64,000 nucleotides of DNA from Actinomyces ruminicola (GTDB lineage: Bacteria; Actinomycetota; Actinomycetes; Actinomycetales; Actinomycetaceae), in assembly GCF_900103885.1 (NCBI RefSeq), contig NZ_FNIM01000001.1, positions 62,001-126,000 on the forward strand. Direction: 5' to 3'. Made by a program: the position numbers and the translations under genes. This document shows positions 1-8,600 of this stretch, one piece after another. The notes beneath the pieces are model-generated. The model worked only from the letters and a program-made list of their open reading frames with translations. It searched no databases and had not been told where the DNA came from. Every line of letters starts with the position of its first letter. Position 1 is the stretch's first letter.

Positions 1-691
1 CACGCGCAGGCACTCGGGTCGGCGCGTGGCTGCCGTACGCTCCACAACCGCGCCGGCCCCGAGCGACGTCCATGTGGTCGGCGGCCTACGGGTGACCACG
101 CCGTTGCGCACCGCCATGGACTGCGCCTTCGACCTGCCGGCCCTGGATGCGATCGTGGTGGTCGACTCCGCCCTGCGCGCCGTCTGTCGGCCCGACCGAT
201 TCACCGGTCATTACGGCGGCGGTCTTTCGGCTGACACCGCAATCGACACGCTGAAAACAATGATTGAGAGGCAGGGACCGCGCGCGGGGAAGCAAAGAGC
301 ACGCGCCGTCGCAGCCATCGCCGATCCCCGGGCGGAGTCTCCCGGTGAGAGCGTGCTGCGCGGGGTGGTCCACGCCGTCGGCCTGCCCGCCCCGGAGGTT
401 CAGGAGCGCTGGGCCGACGACGGCGAAATGACCGAGTACTTCCTAGACCTGGCCTGGCCCGAGTATCGCCTCGCGCTTGAGTTCGACGGCTACGGCAAGT
501 ACCGCAGTGCCGAAGATCTTCGCAATGAGAAGCATCGTGAGATGCGGCTGCGCAACACCGGCGGCTGGCGGGTGCACCGCGTCGAGTGGGGCGATCTGCG
601 CGATCGTGAGGCCCTGGGGCGACGGCTGGTCGACTTGTTCCCGCCCTGCGTGGCACGGCTGACACGACGCCGAAAGGACCTGTGGCTGTAA
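1..691 (+). CDS. AbiEi/DUF559-type protein, 3' part (5' end outside window)
   Basis: The frame is open to the left edge, so the gene starts upstream. The GTG at 26 has no clear ribosome binding site and is probably internal. The visible 221+ residues begin in the middle domain of the actinobacterial 'AbiEi-like antitoxin plus DUF559' family; its usual N-terminal winged-helix region would be off-window. The C-terminal half (about residues 105-205 counted from position 26) is DUF559-like, with the Vsr/PD-(D/E)XK pattern: FLDLAWPE, then LALEFDG, then an E-K-H-R-E-M-R-L-R helix and a WRVHRVEW strand. Family knowledge: AbiEi proteins are DNA-binding antitoxin repressors, and DUF559 is a nuclease-like fold of unproven activity. 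No AbiEii nucleotidyltransferase toxin is seen next to it in the window. It is followed by the 747-830 repeat element. Confidence 0.7.
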   Translation, partial: TRRHSGRRVAAVRSTTAPAPSDVHVVGGLRVTTPLRTAMDCAFDLPALDAIVVVDSALRAVCRPDRFTGHYGGGLSADTAIDTLKTMIERQGPRAGKQRARAVAAIADPRAESPGESVLRGVVHAVGLPAPEVQERWADDGEMTEYFLDLAWPEYRLALEFDGYGKYRSAEDLRNEKHREMRLRNTGGWRVHRVEWGDLRDREALGRRLVDLFPPCVARLTRRRKDLWL

Positions 692-746
692 GCCGCCGAG
701 TGCACCGAGACACCTCATCGCTGACACACGCGAAACCCGTCTGGTA

Positions 747-830
747 CGAGCTTTTGTGCCCTGGTGTACGGGTATTCGCCGTACACCAGGGCACAAAAGC
801 TCGCAGTGGGGCACAAAGGGTCGCAGCAGG
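747..830. repeat. 25-bp perfect hairpin plus 20-nt direct repeat (array A)
   Basis: Bases 747-771 and 779-803 form a perfect 25-bp inverted repeat with a 7-base loop. The right arm runs into a second copy of its own motif. GCACAAAAGCTCGCAG starts at 791 and GCACAAAGGGTCGCAG starts at 811, a 20-base pitch with 16 of 20 positions identical over the full units. The element lies between two convergent genes (stops at 691 and 833), so the hairpin may act as a bidirectional terminator. A terminator does not explain the extra repeat copy, and there is no U-tract. See the array findings. Confidence 0.85.
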
Positions 831-832
831 CG

Positions 833-3800
833 TCAGCGCTTGAGACAGCCGGGGCCCAGCAGGGCCTTGATGTCGGAGTAGAAGGCCGCAGATGCCTCAA
901 CGCGCAGGGAGTTGTCAAGCTGGGTGCGCACCTCGCGCCCCGGGCTCGTCAGCGTCAGCCGCACGGTGGACATGCCCGGATGCTTCTCCAGCACGGTCTT
1001 GAACTGCTCCACCAGCGGGCCGGTGCAGCGGTTCGTGGGCAGGGTGATGGTGACCGCCTCATGCGTGGCGCTGGAGACGTCCGGCACCGTCATCTCCTGC
1101 ACGTACAGGGCGACCTGGCCGTCGCGGCGGTTCAGGCGCCCGCGCAGGGTCACGACCGTGTCCGGGGCCAGCATGGTGGATACCGTCTGGTAGGTGGAGG
1201 GGAAGAACAGCGCCTCAATGCTTCCGCCCAGGTCCTCGATCTGGGCTATCGCCCACAGGTTGCCCTGCTTGGTGGTCTTGCGGGTCAACGAGGTGATCAG
1301 GCCGGCGATGGTGACCATGGCGCCGTCGGGCCGGTCGTCGTCCTCAATGAGGTCGGAGATCTCGGTGTCCGCCAGCTTGGCCAGGGCACTCTCCAGGCCC
1401 AGCAGCGGGTGGTCGGAGACGTACAGGCCGAGCATGTCGCGCTCGTAGGCGAGCTTCTCCTTCTTGTCCCACTCGGGCAGGTCGGGGACCTCCGAGGAGA
1501 AGACCGGGCCGGAGCCGAAGCCGGCATCGGCCTCGCCGGCGGCGTCCCCCATGATGGAGGCGAACAGGTCGAACTGGCCGGCGGCCTCGTTGCGCTTGAC
1601 ACCGATGATCTCGTCCACGAAGTCCTCGTGGCAGGCCTGCAGCGCCCGCCGCGACTTGCCGAGCGTGTCGAAGGCGCCGGCCTTGATCAGGGAGTCGATG
1701 GTGCGCTTGTTGCACACGACCGCGGGGACCTTGTCGAGGAAGTCCTCGAAACTGGTGAAGTCGCCCTTCTGCTCGCGGGCCTTCACGATGGCGTCCACGA
1801 CGTTGGCGCCGACGTTGCGGATGGCGCCCAGGCCGAAGCGGACGTCGTCGCCGACGGCGGAGAACTGGGCCCGGGAGGCGTTGACGTCCGGCGGCAGCAC
1901 CTTGATGCCCATATGGCGGCACTCGCCCAAGTACACGCCCAGCTTGTCCTTGTTGTCCTTCTGCGAGGTCAGCAGGGCCGCCATGTACTCGGTGGGATAG
2001 TGGGCCTTCAGGTAGGCGGTCCAGTAGGAGACCACGCCGTAGGCGGCGGAGTGCGCCTTGTTGAAGGCGTACTTGGCGAAGGGCACCACCACGTCCCACA
2101 GGGCCTTGACGGACTCCTTGGAGAAGCCCCGCTCGACCATGCCCGCCTCGAACTCGACGAACATCTTCTCCAGGATGTCCATCTTCTTCTTGCCCATCGC
2201 CTTGCGCAGCGCGTCGGCCTTGCCCATGGTGAAGCCCGCCAGGTCGGTGGCGATCTTCATGACCTGCTCCTGGTAGACGATCAGACCGTAGGTCGTCCCC
2301 AGGATCGGCTCCAGGGCCTCCTTGAGCTCGGGGTGAATGGGGATGATCTCCTGGAGGCCGTTCTTGCGCAGGGCGTAGTTGGTGTGCGACTCGGCCCCCA
2401 TGGGGCCGGGCCGGTACAGGGCGCCGACGGCGGAGATGTCCTCGAAGTTGTCCGGCTTCATCAGGCGCAGCAGGGTGCGCATGCCGCCGCCATCCAGCTG
2501 GAAGACGCCCAGGGTCTCGCCACGGGCCAGCAGCTCGTAGGTGGCCCGATCGTCCAGTTCGATGTGGTCGATGTCGAGCGGCTCCTTGCCGTTGGCGACG
2601 ATGTTGTCCAGGGCGTCGGAGATCACCGTGAGGTTGCGCAGGCCCAGGAAGTCCATCTTGAGCAGGCCCAGGTGTTCGCAGGTCGGGTAGTCGAACTGGG
2701 TGATGAAGGCGCCGTCCTGCAGCCGCTGCATCATGGGGATGATGTCGGTCAGGGTGTGGCTGGACATGATGACGGCGCAGGCGTGCACGCCCCACTGGCG
2801 GGTCATGCCCTCCAGGCCGCTGGCCAGCTCGACGATCTTCTGCGCGTCCGGGTCCTCGGCGTGCAGGTCGCGGAACTGCTGCGCCTCCCCGTAGCGCGGG
2901 TCCTCGGGATTGAACATGCCCTTGATGGTGATGTCCTTGCCCATGATGGCCGGGGGCATGGCCTTGGTCAGGCGGTCGCCGACCGCGTAGGGGTAGCCCA
3001 TCACCCGGGAGGAGTCCTTGAGCGACTGCTTGGCCTTGATGACGCCGTAAGTCACCACCTGGCTTACGCGGTCGGACCCGTACTTCTGCTTGACGTACTC
3101 GATGACCTCGTCGCGCCGACGCTCGTCGAAGTCGACGTCTATATCCGGCATGGAGATGCGCTCGGGATTGAGGAAGCGCTCGAAGATCAGGCCGTGGTTG
3201 AGCGGGTTGAGCTCGGTGATGCCCATGGCGTAGGCCACCATGGAGCCGGCGCCGGAACCGCGGCCGGGGCCGACGCGGATGCCCTGCCGCTTGGCCCAGT
3301 TGATGTAGTCGGCCACTACCAGGAAGTAGCCGGGGAAGCCCATCTGGACGATGACGCCGATCTCGTACTCGGCCTGCTTGCGGCACTCCTCCGGGATGTC
3401 GCCGTGGAAGCGGCGGTCCATTCCCTTCCAGCACTCGCTTATGAACCAGGACTCCATGGTCTCCCCCTCGGGCACGGGGAAGACCGGCATGAAGGAGGCG
3501 CCGTCGTCGACGGTCTGGAAACTGACATTGCACTGCTCGGCCACCAGCAGTGTGTTGTCGCAGGCCTCCGGCATCTCCTTGAACAGGGCGCGCATCTCCC
3601 GGCCGGGGCGCAGGTAGTAGGTGTCGCCGTCGAACTTGAAGCGGTCGGGGTCGGAGAGCACGGAACCGGAGTTGATGCACAGCATCGCGTCCTGGATGGT
3701 GCGGTCCTCCGGACGCACGTAGTGGGAGTCGTTGGTGGCCAGCAGGGGGGCGTTGATGGTCTTGGCCAGGCGCAGCAGGTCCTTGGTGACGCGGCGCTCG

Positions 3801-4447
3801 ATCTCCAGCCCATGGTCCATGAGCTCGACGTAGAAGTAGTCCTTGCCGAAGATGTCCTGCAGCTCGCCGGCGGCGCGCAGGGCCTCGTCCCACTGGCCCA
3901 GGCGCAGGCGGGTCTGTACCTCGCTGGAGGGGCACCCGGTGGAGGAGATCAGGCCCTTGGAGTAGCGGGAGATGAGCTCTCGGTCCATGCGGGGCGCCTT
4001 GCCCCACTGCCCCTCCAGGGAGGCGAAGGAGTCCAGGCGCATGAGGTTGTGCAGGCCCTCGTCGTTGTGGGACAGCAGGGTCATGTGCGTGTAGGAGCCG
4101 CGGGCGGAGACGTCGTCGGAGCGCTGCGACTCGTCCCCCCAGAACACGCGGGTCTTGTCGAAGCGGGAGGTGCCCGGGGTCAGATAGGCCTCCACCCCGA
4201 TGATGGGCTTGATGCCGGCCTTCTTGGCGGCCGCGTAGAACTCGTAGGCGCCGAACATGTAGCCGTGGTCGGTGATGGCCAGGGCGCGCTGCCCCAGCCG
4301 CTTGGCCTCGGCCACGTAGTCCTTGATCTTGCCGGCGCCATCGAGCATGGAGTAGTCGGTGTGCACGTGCAGGTGGACGAAGTCGTCGTAGGGCTCCTTG
4401 CCGTCGGTCTGCTCGCCTGCCGCCTGCACCGCGTTCGCCTCTGCCAT
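833..4447 (-). CDS. dnaE: DNA polymerase III alpha subunit
   Basis: This is the replicative DNA polymerase catalytic subunit, about 1204 residues, normal for DnaE1. The N-terminus is a PHP domain (FVHLHVHTDYSMLDG near residue 22, AITDHGYMFG near 55). The polymerase active site is visible as PDIDVDF near residue 433. The helix-hairpin-helix region and a C-terminal OB fold (TIAGLITSLTRKTTKQG) follow. I chose the ATG at 4447, giving MAEANAVQ, with AGGATGAGG just upstream. An ATG at 4456 (MRHMAEA) would make a 4-base ATGA overlap with the stop of the upstream GNAT gene and is the alternative. It is last in the minus-strand run that begins with lspA and rluD, and is followed by array A. Confidence 0.97.
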   Translation of the reverse strand: MAEANAVQAAGEQTDGKEPYDDFVHLHVHTDYSMLDGAGKIKDYVAEAKRLGQRALAITDHGYMFGAYEFYAAAKKAGIKPIIGVEAYLTPGTSRFDKTRVFWGDESQRSDDVSARGSYTHMTLLSHNDEGLHNLMRLDSFASLEGQWGKAPRMDRELISRYSKGLISSTGCPSSEVQTRLRLGQWDEALRAAGELQDIFGKDYFYVELMDHGLEIERRVTKDLLRLAKTINAPLLATNDSHYVRPEDRTIQDAMLCINSGSVLSDPDRFKFDGDTYYLRPGREMRALFKEMPEACDNTLLVAEQCNVSFQTVDDGASFMPVFPVPEGETMESWFISECWKGMDRRFHGDIPEECRKQAEYEIGVIVQMGFPGYFLVVADYINWAKRQGIRVGPGRGSGAGSMVAYAMGITELNPLNHGLIFERFLNPERISMPDIDVDFDERRRDEVIEYVKQKYGSDRVSQVVTYGVIKAKQSLKDSSRVMGYPYAVGDRLTKAMPPAIMGKDITIKGMFNPEDPRYGEAQQFRDLHAEDPDAQKIVELASGLEGMTRQWGVHACAVIMSSHTLTDIIPMMQRLQDGAFITQFDYPTCEHLGLLKMDFLGLRNLTVISDALDNIVANGKEPLDIDHIELDDRATYELLARGETLGVFQLDGGGMRTLLRLMKPDNFEDISAVGALYRPGPMGAESHTNYALRKNGLQEIIPIHPELKEALEPILGTTYGLIVYQEQVMKIATDLAGFTMGKADALRKAMGKKKMDILEKMFVEFEAGMVERGFSKESVKALWDVVVPFAKYAFNKAHSAAYGVVSYWTAYLKAHYPTEYMAALLTSQKDNKDKLGVYLGECRHMGIKVLPPDVNASRAQFSAVGDDVRFGLGAIRNVGANVVDAIVKAREQKGDFTSFEDFLDKVPAVVCNKRTIDSLIKAGAFDTLGKSRRALQACHEDFVDEIIGVKRNEAAGQFDLFASIMGDAAGEADAGFGSGPVFSSEVPDLPEWDKKEKLAYERDMLGLYVSDHPLLGLESALAKLADTEISDLIEDDDRPDGAMVTIAGLITSLTRKTTKQGNLWAIAQIEDLGGSIEALFFPSTYQTVSTMLAPDTVVTLRGRLNRRDGQVALYVQEMTVPDVSSATHEAVTITLPTNRCTGPLVEQFKTVLEKHPGMSTVRLTLTSPGREVRTQLDNSLRVEASAAFYSDIKALLGPGCLKR

Positions 4448-4452
4448 GTGCC

Positions 4453-5079
4453 TCATCCTAGGGGCACGCACAGGGTGCGGGCCATGTCCTGGTGCCAGAT
4501 GCCGGCGTCCAGGTAGCGCTCCCCGGTGAGCGCCCGGTAGCCGCAGCGCCGGTAGAAGCCCATGGCCTGTTCCTGCGCCGAGAGCACCACGGTGATAGTG
4601 GCAGGGGGCTCGACGGATGCCGCCGCGGTACTGGTTTGGGACTCGCCGTGGGCCGCCGCCGATCCGACCGCGGCGGCGTGTTCCAGCGCGGCCCGTTCGA
4701 CGGCGGTCACCATCCGCGCCCCAAGCCCGGTGCCGCGGGCCGCTCGCCTGACGGCCAGGCGTCCCAGATGCACCCGGTCGGGATGGTCGGGGTCGAGGAG
4801 TAGCCGAGCGGCGGCGAGCGGGACGCCGTCGGCTCCGGAGGCGAGCACGTGGATGGTGGTCGCCTCGAAGTCACGGGCATCGACCTCCAGCGCGAGGGGG
4901 ACGTCCTGCTCGGCGACGAATACCTCCAGGCGCACGTCTACCAGTCCGCGCCGCAGCGCGTCCAGGGCGGGATCGGCATCGTCGCCCCGGGCGGTCGCGA
5001 AGTGAACCGGCTCGACGACGGCGCGCAACGGCTCGATGCACAGCGGCGGGCGGACGGTCGGGCTGGGCACGTCGGGCAC
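4453..5079 (-). CDS. GNAT family N-acetyltransferase
   Basis: A 208-residue Gcn5-related acetyltransferase. The acetyl-CoA pyrophosphate loop is R115-G-T-G-L-G120, preceded by the HLGRLAVRR strand, and the C-terminal MGFYRRCGYR segment matches motif B. A low-complexity Ala/Ser stretch (about residues 134-158) interrupts the domain. The VFVAEQDV segment resembles the ElaA-like subgroup, but the substrate cannot be told. The start is GTG at 5079 with a strong CCGGAGGTGAATC upstream. It runs straight into dnaE, overlapping or nearly so, so the two are probably co-transcribed. The repeat element at 5141-5180 lies in its upstream region. Confidence 0.85.
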   Translation of the reverse strand: MPDVPSPTVRPPLCIEPLRAVVEPVHFATARGDDADPALDALRRGLVDVRLEVFVAEQDVPLALEVDARDFEATTIHVLASGADGVPLAAARLLLDPDHPDRVHLGRLAVRRAARGTGLGARMVTAVERAALEHAAAVGSAAAHGESQTSTAAASVEPPATITVVLSAQEQAMGFYRRCGYRALTGERYLDAGIWHQDMARTLCVPLG

Positions 5080-5140
5080 GATTCACCTCCGGGGCGCGCG
5101 GTACGAGTACGGCCAGCGTAGCTCCCCTCCCGGACGACCG

Positions 5141-5180
5141 CTTCTACCGATCTCGGCACGTAACTTCTACCGATCTCGGC
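5141..5180. repeat. Two-copy 23-nt tandem repeat (array B)
   Basis: CTTCTACCGATCTCGGC occurs at 5141-5157 and again at 5164-5180, a 23-base pitch with the linker ACGTAA between. Each unit has an inner near-dyad, CCGA-TC-TCGG. It lies between the rluD stop (5185) and the GNAT start (5079). The same unit recurs three times at 43032-43094, so it is a dispersed family rather than a chance duplication. Confidence 0.9.
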
Positions 5181-5184
5181 GAAT

Positions 5185-6105
5185 TCAGGGCAGGCGCAGG
5201 ACCTCCAGGGCGTGGGCCAGGTCGTCCGGGTAGTCGCTGTGGAAGGTCAGCCGCCGACCGGTGATGGGGTGGGCGATGGTCAGCTCGGTGGCGTGCAGCC
5301 ACTGGCGCTTCAACCCGGTCTGTGCGGTCAGGGCGGGGTCGGCGCCGTAAGTGGAGTCTCCCACACAGGGGTGGCCGACGGCCGCCATGTGCACGCGGAT
5401 CTGGTGGGTGCGCCCGGTCTCCAGGTGGATCTCTACCAGGCTGGCGCGGGGCATGGCCTCGATGACGTCATAGTGGGTGATGGACTCGCGTCCGCCGTCC
5501 ACGATCGCCATCTTCCACTCCCGCCCGGGGTGCCGACCGATCGGGGCGTCGATTGTGCCCGAGGACGGATCCAGGTGGCCCTGCACCAGGGCGTGGTAGA
5601 CCTTGTCCACGGCGTGCTCCCGGAAGGCACGCTTGAGAACGGAGTATGCCTGCTCCCCCTTGGCGACGATCATGACGCCGGAGGTGCCCACGTCCAGCCG
5701 CGAGACGATGCCCTGGCGCTCGGCGGCTCCGGAGGTGGCCACGCGCACCTGCATGGCCCGCAGGGCCCCGAGCACGTCCGGCCCCTCCCAGCCGACGGAG
5801 GGGTGGGCCGCAACGCCGGCCGGCTTGTCGACGACGACGATGTCAGCGTCTTCGTACAGGATCCCCAGGCCGTGGACCGGCGTGGGCTCCGGCTGCTCGG
5901 GGCGGGGGTCGGGCAAGTCGGCCTCGATCATCGCGCCCGTCTCCAGGCGGTAGGACTTGTCCGCCGGGGCGCCGTCGATCCGGATCCTGCCCGCGGCGCA
6001 CAGGGCCTCCACCTTCGAGCGGGACAGACCGGTCATGCGGGCCAGGGCGGCATCGACGCGCTGGCCCACCAGCCCGTCCGGAACCGGCAGCAGGCGCAGG
6101 CTCAT
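5185..6105 (-). CDS. rluD: RluA/RluD family 23S rRNA pseudouridine synthase
   Basis: A 306-residue RNA pseudouridine synthase. The N-terminus is an S4 RNA-binding domain (about residues 13-70: [24 protein letters not shown] pattern). The catalytic core contains the family motif SRLDVGTSG near residue 138, whose Asp is the nucleophile, then GRTHQIRVH. In RluD this modifies helix 69 of 23S rRNA; the exact sites here are inferred. Its ATG overlaps the lspA stop by 4 bases, and the lspA-rluD pair is common in Actinobacteria and Firmicutes. Confidence 0.93.
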   Translation of the reverse strand: MSLRLLPVPDGLVGQRVDAALARMTGLSRSKVEALCAAGRIRIDGAPADKSYRLETGAMIEADLPDPRPEQPEPTPVHGLGILYEDADIVVVDKPAGVAAHPSVGWEGPDVLGALRAMQVRVATSGAAERQGIVSRLDVGTSGVMIVAKGEQAYSVLKRAFREHAVDKVYHALVQGHLDPSSGTIDAPIGRHPGREWKMAIVDGGRESITHYDVIEAMPRASLVEIHLETGRTHQIRVHMAAVGHPCVGDSTYGADPALTAQTGLKRQWLHATELTIAHPITGRRLTFHSDYPDDLAHALEVLRLP

Positions 6106-6707
6106 GCCTCGGTCTCCGCGTGGCGGCCACGGCCGTCACCCGCACGCGTACCGTCGAGCTCCCGGCCGCGCAGGGACAGCACCATGATGACGGCGGCGGC
6201 CCCCACAATCGCGATATCGGCTATGTTCCCCACGAACCAGCCCCCGTAGTCGATGAAGTCGACGACGTGCCCGCGCAGCACACCGGGGGCCCGCGCGAGC
6301 CTGTCGATGAGATTGCCCACCGCACCGCCCAGCACCAGGCCGAGAGCAACCGCCCACCACAGCGAGCCAAGCCGCCGCGACGCCCGGATCACCACCGCGG
6401 TCACGATGCCGGCGATGAGGGCGAATATCCATGTCTGACCGGTGGCGAAGGAGAAGGCGGCGCCGGGGTTGCGCACCAGCACCAGGGTCAGCCAGTCGCC
6501 CAGCAGCCGTACGCGGTGCCCGTCGGACAGGACCGCAACCGCCCAAGCCTTGGTCAGTTGGTCGAGCCCCACCACCGCCAGGGCCAGCATCCACAGCACC
6601 GCGAGGTAGCGCCGGGGACGTCGACCGGACTCGCCCGTCGCAGCGACGGCGTGCTCTCCGGCCAGGTCAGGCCGGATCGGCGTTACGGATTCGGTGGGGT
6701 CGCTCAT
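6102..6707 (-). CDS. lspA: Lipoprotein signal peptidase (signal peptidase II)
   Basis: A 201-residue inner-membrane aspartyl protease that removes signal peptides from diacylated prolipoproteins. About four membrane segments are visible. The two conserved regions are present: NPGAAFSF near residue 80, GNLID with Asp135, and GNIADIAI with Asp164, the catalytic pair. A charged cytoplasmic N-tail of about 33 residues is longer than in E. coli but usual in Actinobacteria. It overlaps rluD by 4 bases. A terminator-like hairpin separates it from divIVA, so it probably has its own promoter between 6708 and 6768. Two lipoproteins in this window (48395 and 58815) are candidate substrates. Confidence 0.95.
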   Translation of the reverse strand: MSDPTESVTPIRPDLAGEHAVAATGESGRRPRRYLAVLWMLALAVVGLDQLTKAWAVAVLSDGHRVRLLGDWLTLVLVRNPGAAFSFATGQTWIFALIAGIVTAVVIRASRRLGSLWWAVALGLVLGGAVGNLIDRLARAPGVLRGHVVDFIDYGGWFVGNIADIAIVGAAAVIMVLSLRGRELDGTRAGDGRGRHAETEA

Positions 6708-6768
6708 GGTCCTTCACGGGTTGGTGCGGATGTACACGGATTCCGGGCACGGGAGGCCAAGACACACG

Positions 6769-6808
6769 GGTCGGGGGCGGCGCCCAGGCAGGTGCGCCGC
6801 CCCCGACC
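6769..6808 (-). terminator. Hairpin terminator after divIVA
   Basis: A perfect 15-bp stem (6769-6783 with 6794-6808) and a 10-base loop begin about 64 bases past the divIVA stop. There is no strong U-tract, as is common in high-GC bacteria. It would end the dcw transcript before lspA. Confidence 0.65.
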
Positions 6809-6871
6809 GGCGGATGTCCGATGGCGTCAGCGGCGGCGCCAAGAATCGCGCCGGGCTGCGCCGGTTGACCG

Positions 6872-7471
6872 TTACAGGCTCGGGGTCGCCGCCTCGTTGC
6901 CGTCCTCGACCGTGCTGAGCAGGTTCTGCAGGTAGCTCTTGAGGCGGGTGCGGTAGTCGGACTCGAAGCGACGCAGCTCGTCGATCTTGTGCTCCAGGCC
7001 GGAGCGCTCCTTCTCGAGCTGAGCCAGGGTGCGGTTGCGCTGGTCCTCGGCCTCGCGGACAACCTGCTCACCGGTTGCGCGGGCCTCGGCGATGATGCGC
7101 TCGCCCTCGGCCTTGCCGTTGGCAACGTGCTCGTCGTGCAGGCGCTGGGCCAGCTCGAGCATGCCGGAGGCGGCCGCAGGCCCCTGGGACTCGTCCGGGA
7201 CCGCAGCGGGGGCCTGCTCAACGACGGGCTCCACCACGGTGGTCTCCTGCGCGGCGACGGGAGCAGCCTGCGCGCCCTCACCCAGCTCCGCCACACGGGC
7301 GTTGGCGGCCTCGAGCTTGGCCTTCAGGTCGGCATTCTCAGCCTCGAGCTGGCGCATGGCCTCGACGACCTCGTCAAGGAACTCGTCGACCTCGTCCTGC
7401 TCGTATCCCTCGCGGAACTTGGTTGCCTGGAACTTCTTATTGAGGACGTCGTCTGCAGTCAGCAGCGTCAT
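6872..7471 (-). CDS. divIVA: DivIVA / Wag31 polar growth scaffold
   Basis: A 199-residue coiled-coil protein that marks poles and septa and recruits cell-wall synthesis. The N-terminal lipid-binding domain is unmistakable: MTLLTADDVLNKKFQ, then GYEQDEVDEFLDEV. It is followed by a coiled coil (about residues 30-65), an Ala/Val/Pro-rich linker, and a long C-terminal coiled coil with EDQRNRTLAQLEKE. The open frame extends 38 codons further upstream, but the ATG at 7471 has CGAGGTGACGACT before it and gives the family's N-terminus. It is the last division gene of the cluster. Confidence 0.96.
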   Translation of the reverse strand: MTLLTADDVLNKKFQATKFREGYEQDEVDEFLDEVVEAMRQLEAENADLKAKLEAANARVAELGEGAQAAPVAAQETTVVEPVVEQAPAAVPDESQGPAAASGMLELAQRLHDEHVANGKAEGERIIAEARATGEQVVREAEDQRNRTLAQLEKERSGLEHKIDELRRFESDYRTRLKSYLQNLLSTVEDGNEAATPSL

Positions 7472-7543
7472 AGTCGTCACCTCGGTGTCGTTACGGAAGA
7501 TGCCACGAGCACCGGAGAACCGGCGACTCATGCGGGCAGGATA

Positions 7544-7562
7544 CCTGAACTCGAGGTTCAGG
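7544..7562. promoter_or_regulatory. 19-bp palindrome in the divIVA upstream region
   Basis: CCTGAAC-TCGAG-GTTCAGG gives perfect 7-bp arms. It lies 73-91 bases before the divIVA start, inside the 234-base yggT-divIVA gap. It could be an operator or a leader hairpin. No regulator can be named. Confidence 0.4.
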
Positions 7563-7705
7563 CCATATTCAGAGGGGCATGTCACGCCCGTGGCGTCACA
7601 CCAACGTTACGCGGATGCCCCTGGAGTCACGCTACCATCACATTGCAGGGCGTGTTGTGTTGTCGCTGTGATCTTTTGTGGTTTCCCGGAGTCCCGGCAC
7701 GGCCG

Positions 7706-7999
7706 TCACACCAGCAGCAGGAGCAGCCGCTGGATGATGGCGATGCCGAACCACAGCACCAGGAAGCTGAGGTCGATTCCGACCGCGCCCAGGCGTACCA
7801 GGGGCATGAAGCGGCGGATCTGGCGCAGCGGAGGATCTGTCAGCCCATACACGACGTTGGCCAGCACGAGCACGACGCCGGTGGGACGCCAGCTCCGGGC
7901 GAACAGCTGAATCCAGTCCAGCACGACCCTTATCAGCAGGATAAGGACGTACAGGTTGAGCAGGCTCGACAGAATCGATACCAGTGGGGCCATGTGCAC
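7706..7999 (-). CDS. yggT: YggT family small membrane protein
   Basis: A 97-residue protein with two hydrophobic helices (about residues 8-25 and 75-95) and the family motif DWIQLFARSW...TDPPLRQIRRFMP between them. It occupies the usual sepF-yggT-divIVA position in Gram-positive division clusters. The molecular role is not settled; it is associated with cell division or membrane homeostasis. The start could also be the second Met at 7993. Confidence 0.88.
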   Translation of the reverse strand: MHMAPLVSILSSLLNLYVLILLIRVVLDWIQLFARSWRPTGVVLVLANVVYGLTDPPLRQIRRFMPLVRLGAVGIDLSFLVLWFGIAIIQRLLLLLV

Positions 8000-8013
8000 C
8001 GAGGCCAGCCTGC

Positions 8014-8487
8014 TCAGCTCTGGTTGAAGAAGCGGCCGTGGGCGTCCTCGGCGCCCTCGCCGTCGTCAATCTCGACCGAGGTCGGAGTCAGCAGGAAGAC
8101 GCGGGGGGTGACCCGCTCAATGGCGCCGTGCAGGCCGAACACGAGCCCGGCGGCGAAGTCCACCATACGGCGGGCGTCCGACTCGCTCATGTTGGTGAGG
8201 TTGACGATCACGGGAACGCCGTCCCGGAAGGACTCACCGATCACACGCGCCTCGTTGTAGGTGGAGGGGTGCACGGTCACGATGCGGCGCAGGTCCGGGG
8301 TCTCGGCGGGCGCGGGCACCTCCTCGAAGGGCGCCTCATAGACGTTGTCGCCGACCTCGCGGTCGGCGTAGTCGTCCGCGAGGTCCTGGGTGAAGTCGGC
8401 GCGAGAGTCCTCGGGGACGTCTGCGTAGTCTCCGTCGACAGGCTCGGAATAGCCGAGGAAGTTGGTCATCTTGCGCAGTGCGCTCAT
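8014..8487 (-). CDS. sepF: SepF cell division protein
   Basis: A 157-residue protein that anchors the FtsZ ring to the membrane, the actinobacterial substitute for FtsA. The N-terminal amphipathic start (MSALRKMTNFLGYSEP) is the membrane-binding helix. An acidic linker follows, then the SepF core (about residues 70-145) with VTVHPSTYNEARVIGESFRDG, VIVNLTNMSESDARRMVDF and RVFLLTP. It sits 14 bases before yggT. A nested inverted repeat (8509-8516 with 8543-8550) lies in its leader. Its expected partner is the C-terminal tail of FtsZ encoded two genes upstream. Confidence 0.95.
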   Translation of the reverse strand: MSALRKMTNFLGYSEPVDGDYADVPEDSRADFTQDLADDYADREVGDNVYEAPFEEVPAPAETPDLRRIVTVHPSTYNEARVIGESFRDGVPVIVNLTNMSESDARRMVDFAAGLVFGLHGAIERVTPRVFLLTPTSVEIDDGEGAEDAHGRFFNQS

Positions 8488-8600
8488 GAGTTGCTCCTTG
8501 TCCGTCCGGTCCCTGCGATCCGGACGTGGTTGACGGTATCGGGCAGGGACGGTCAGACAGCTGATTCACCGCGGCGTGTCATCGGATGACGGCATTGCGA

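Noticed and set aside
764-4516. 1250-codon open frame on the plus strand opposite dnaE
   Set aside because: It is antisense to an unmistakable dnaE, is low-complexity Gly/Val/His/Gln, and has no domain or ribosome binding site. High GC keeps such frames open.
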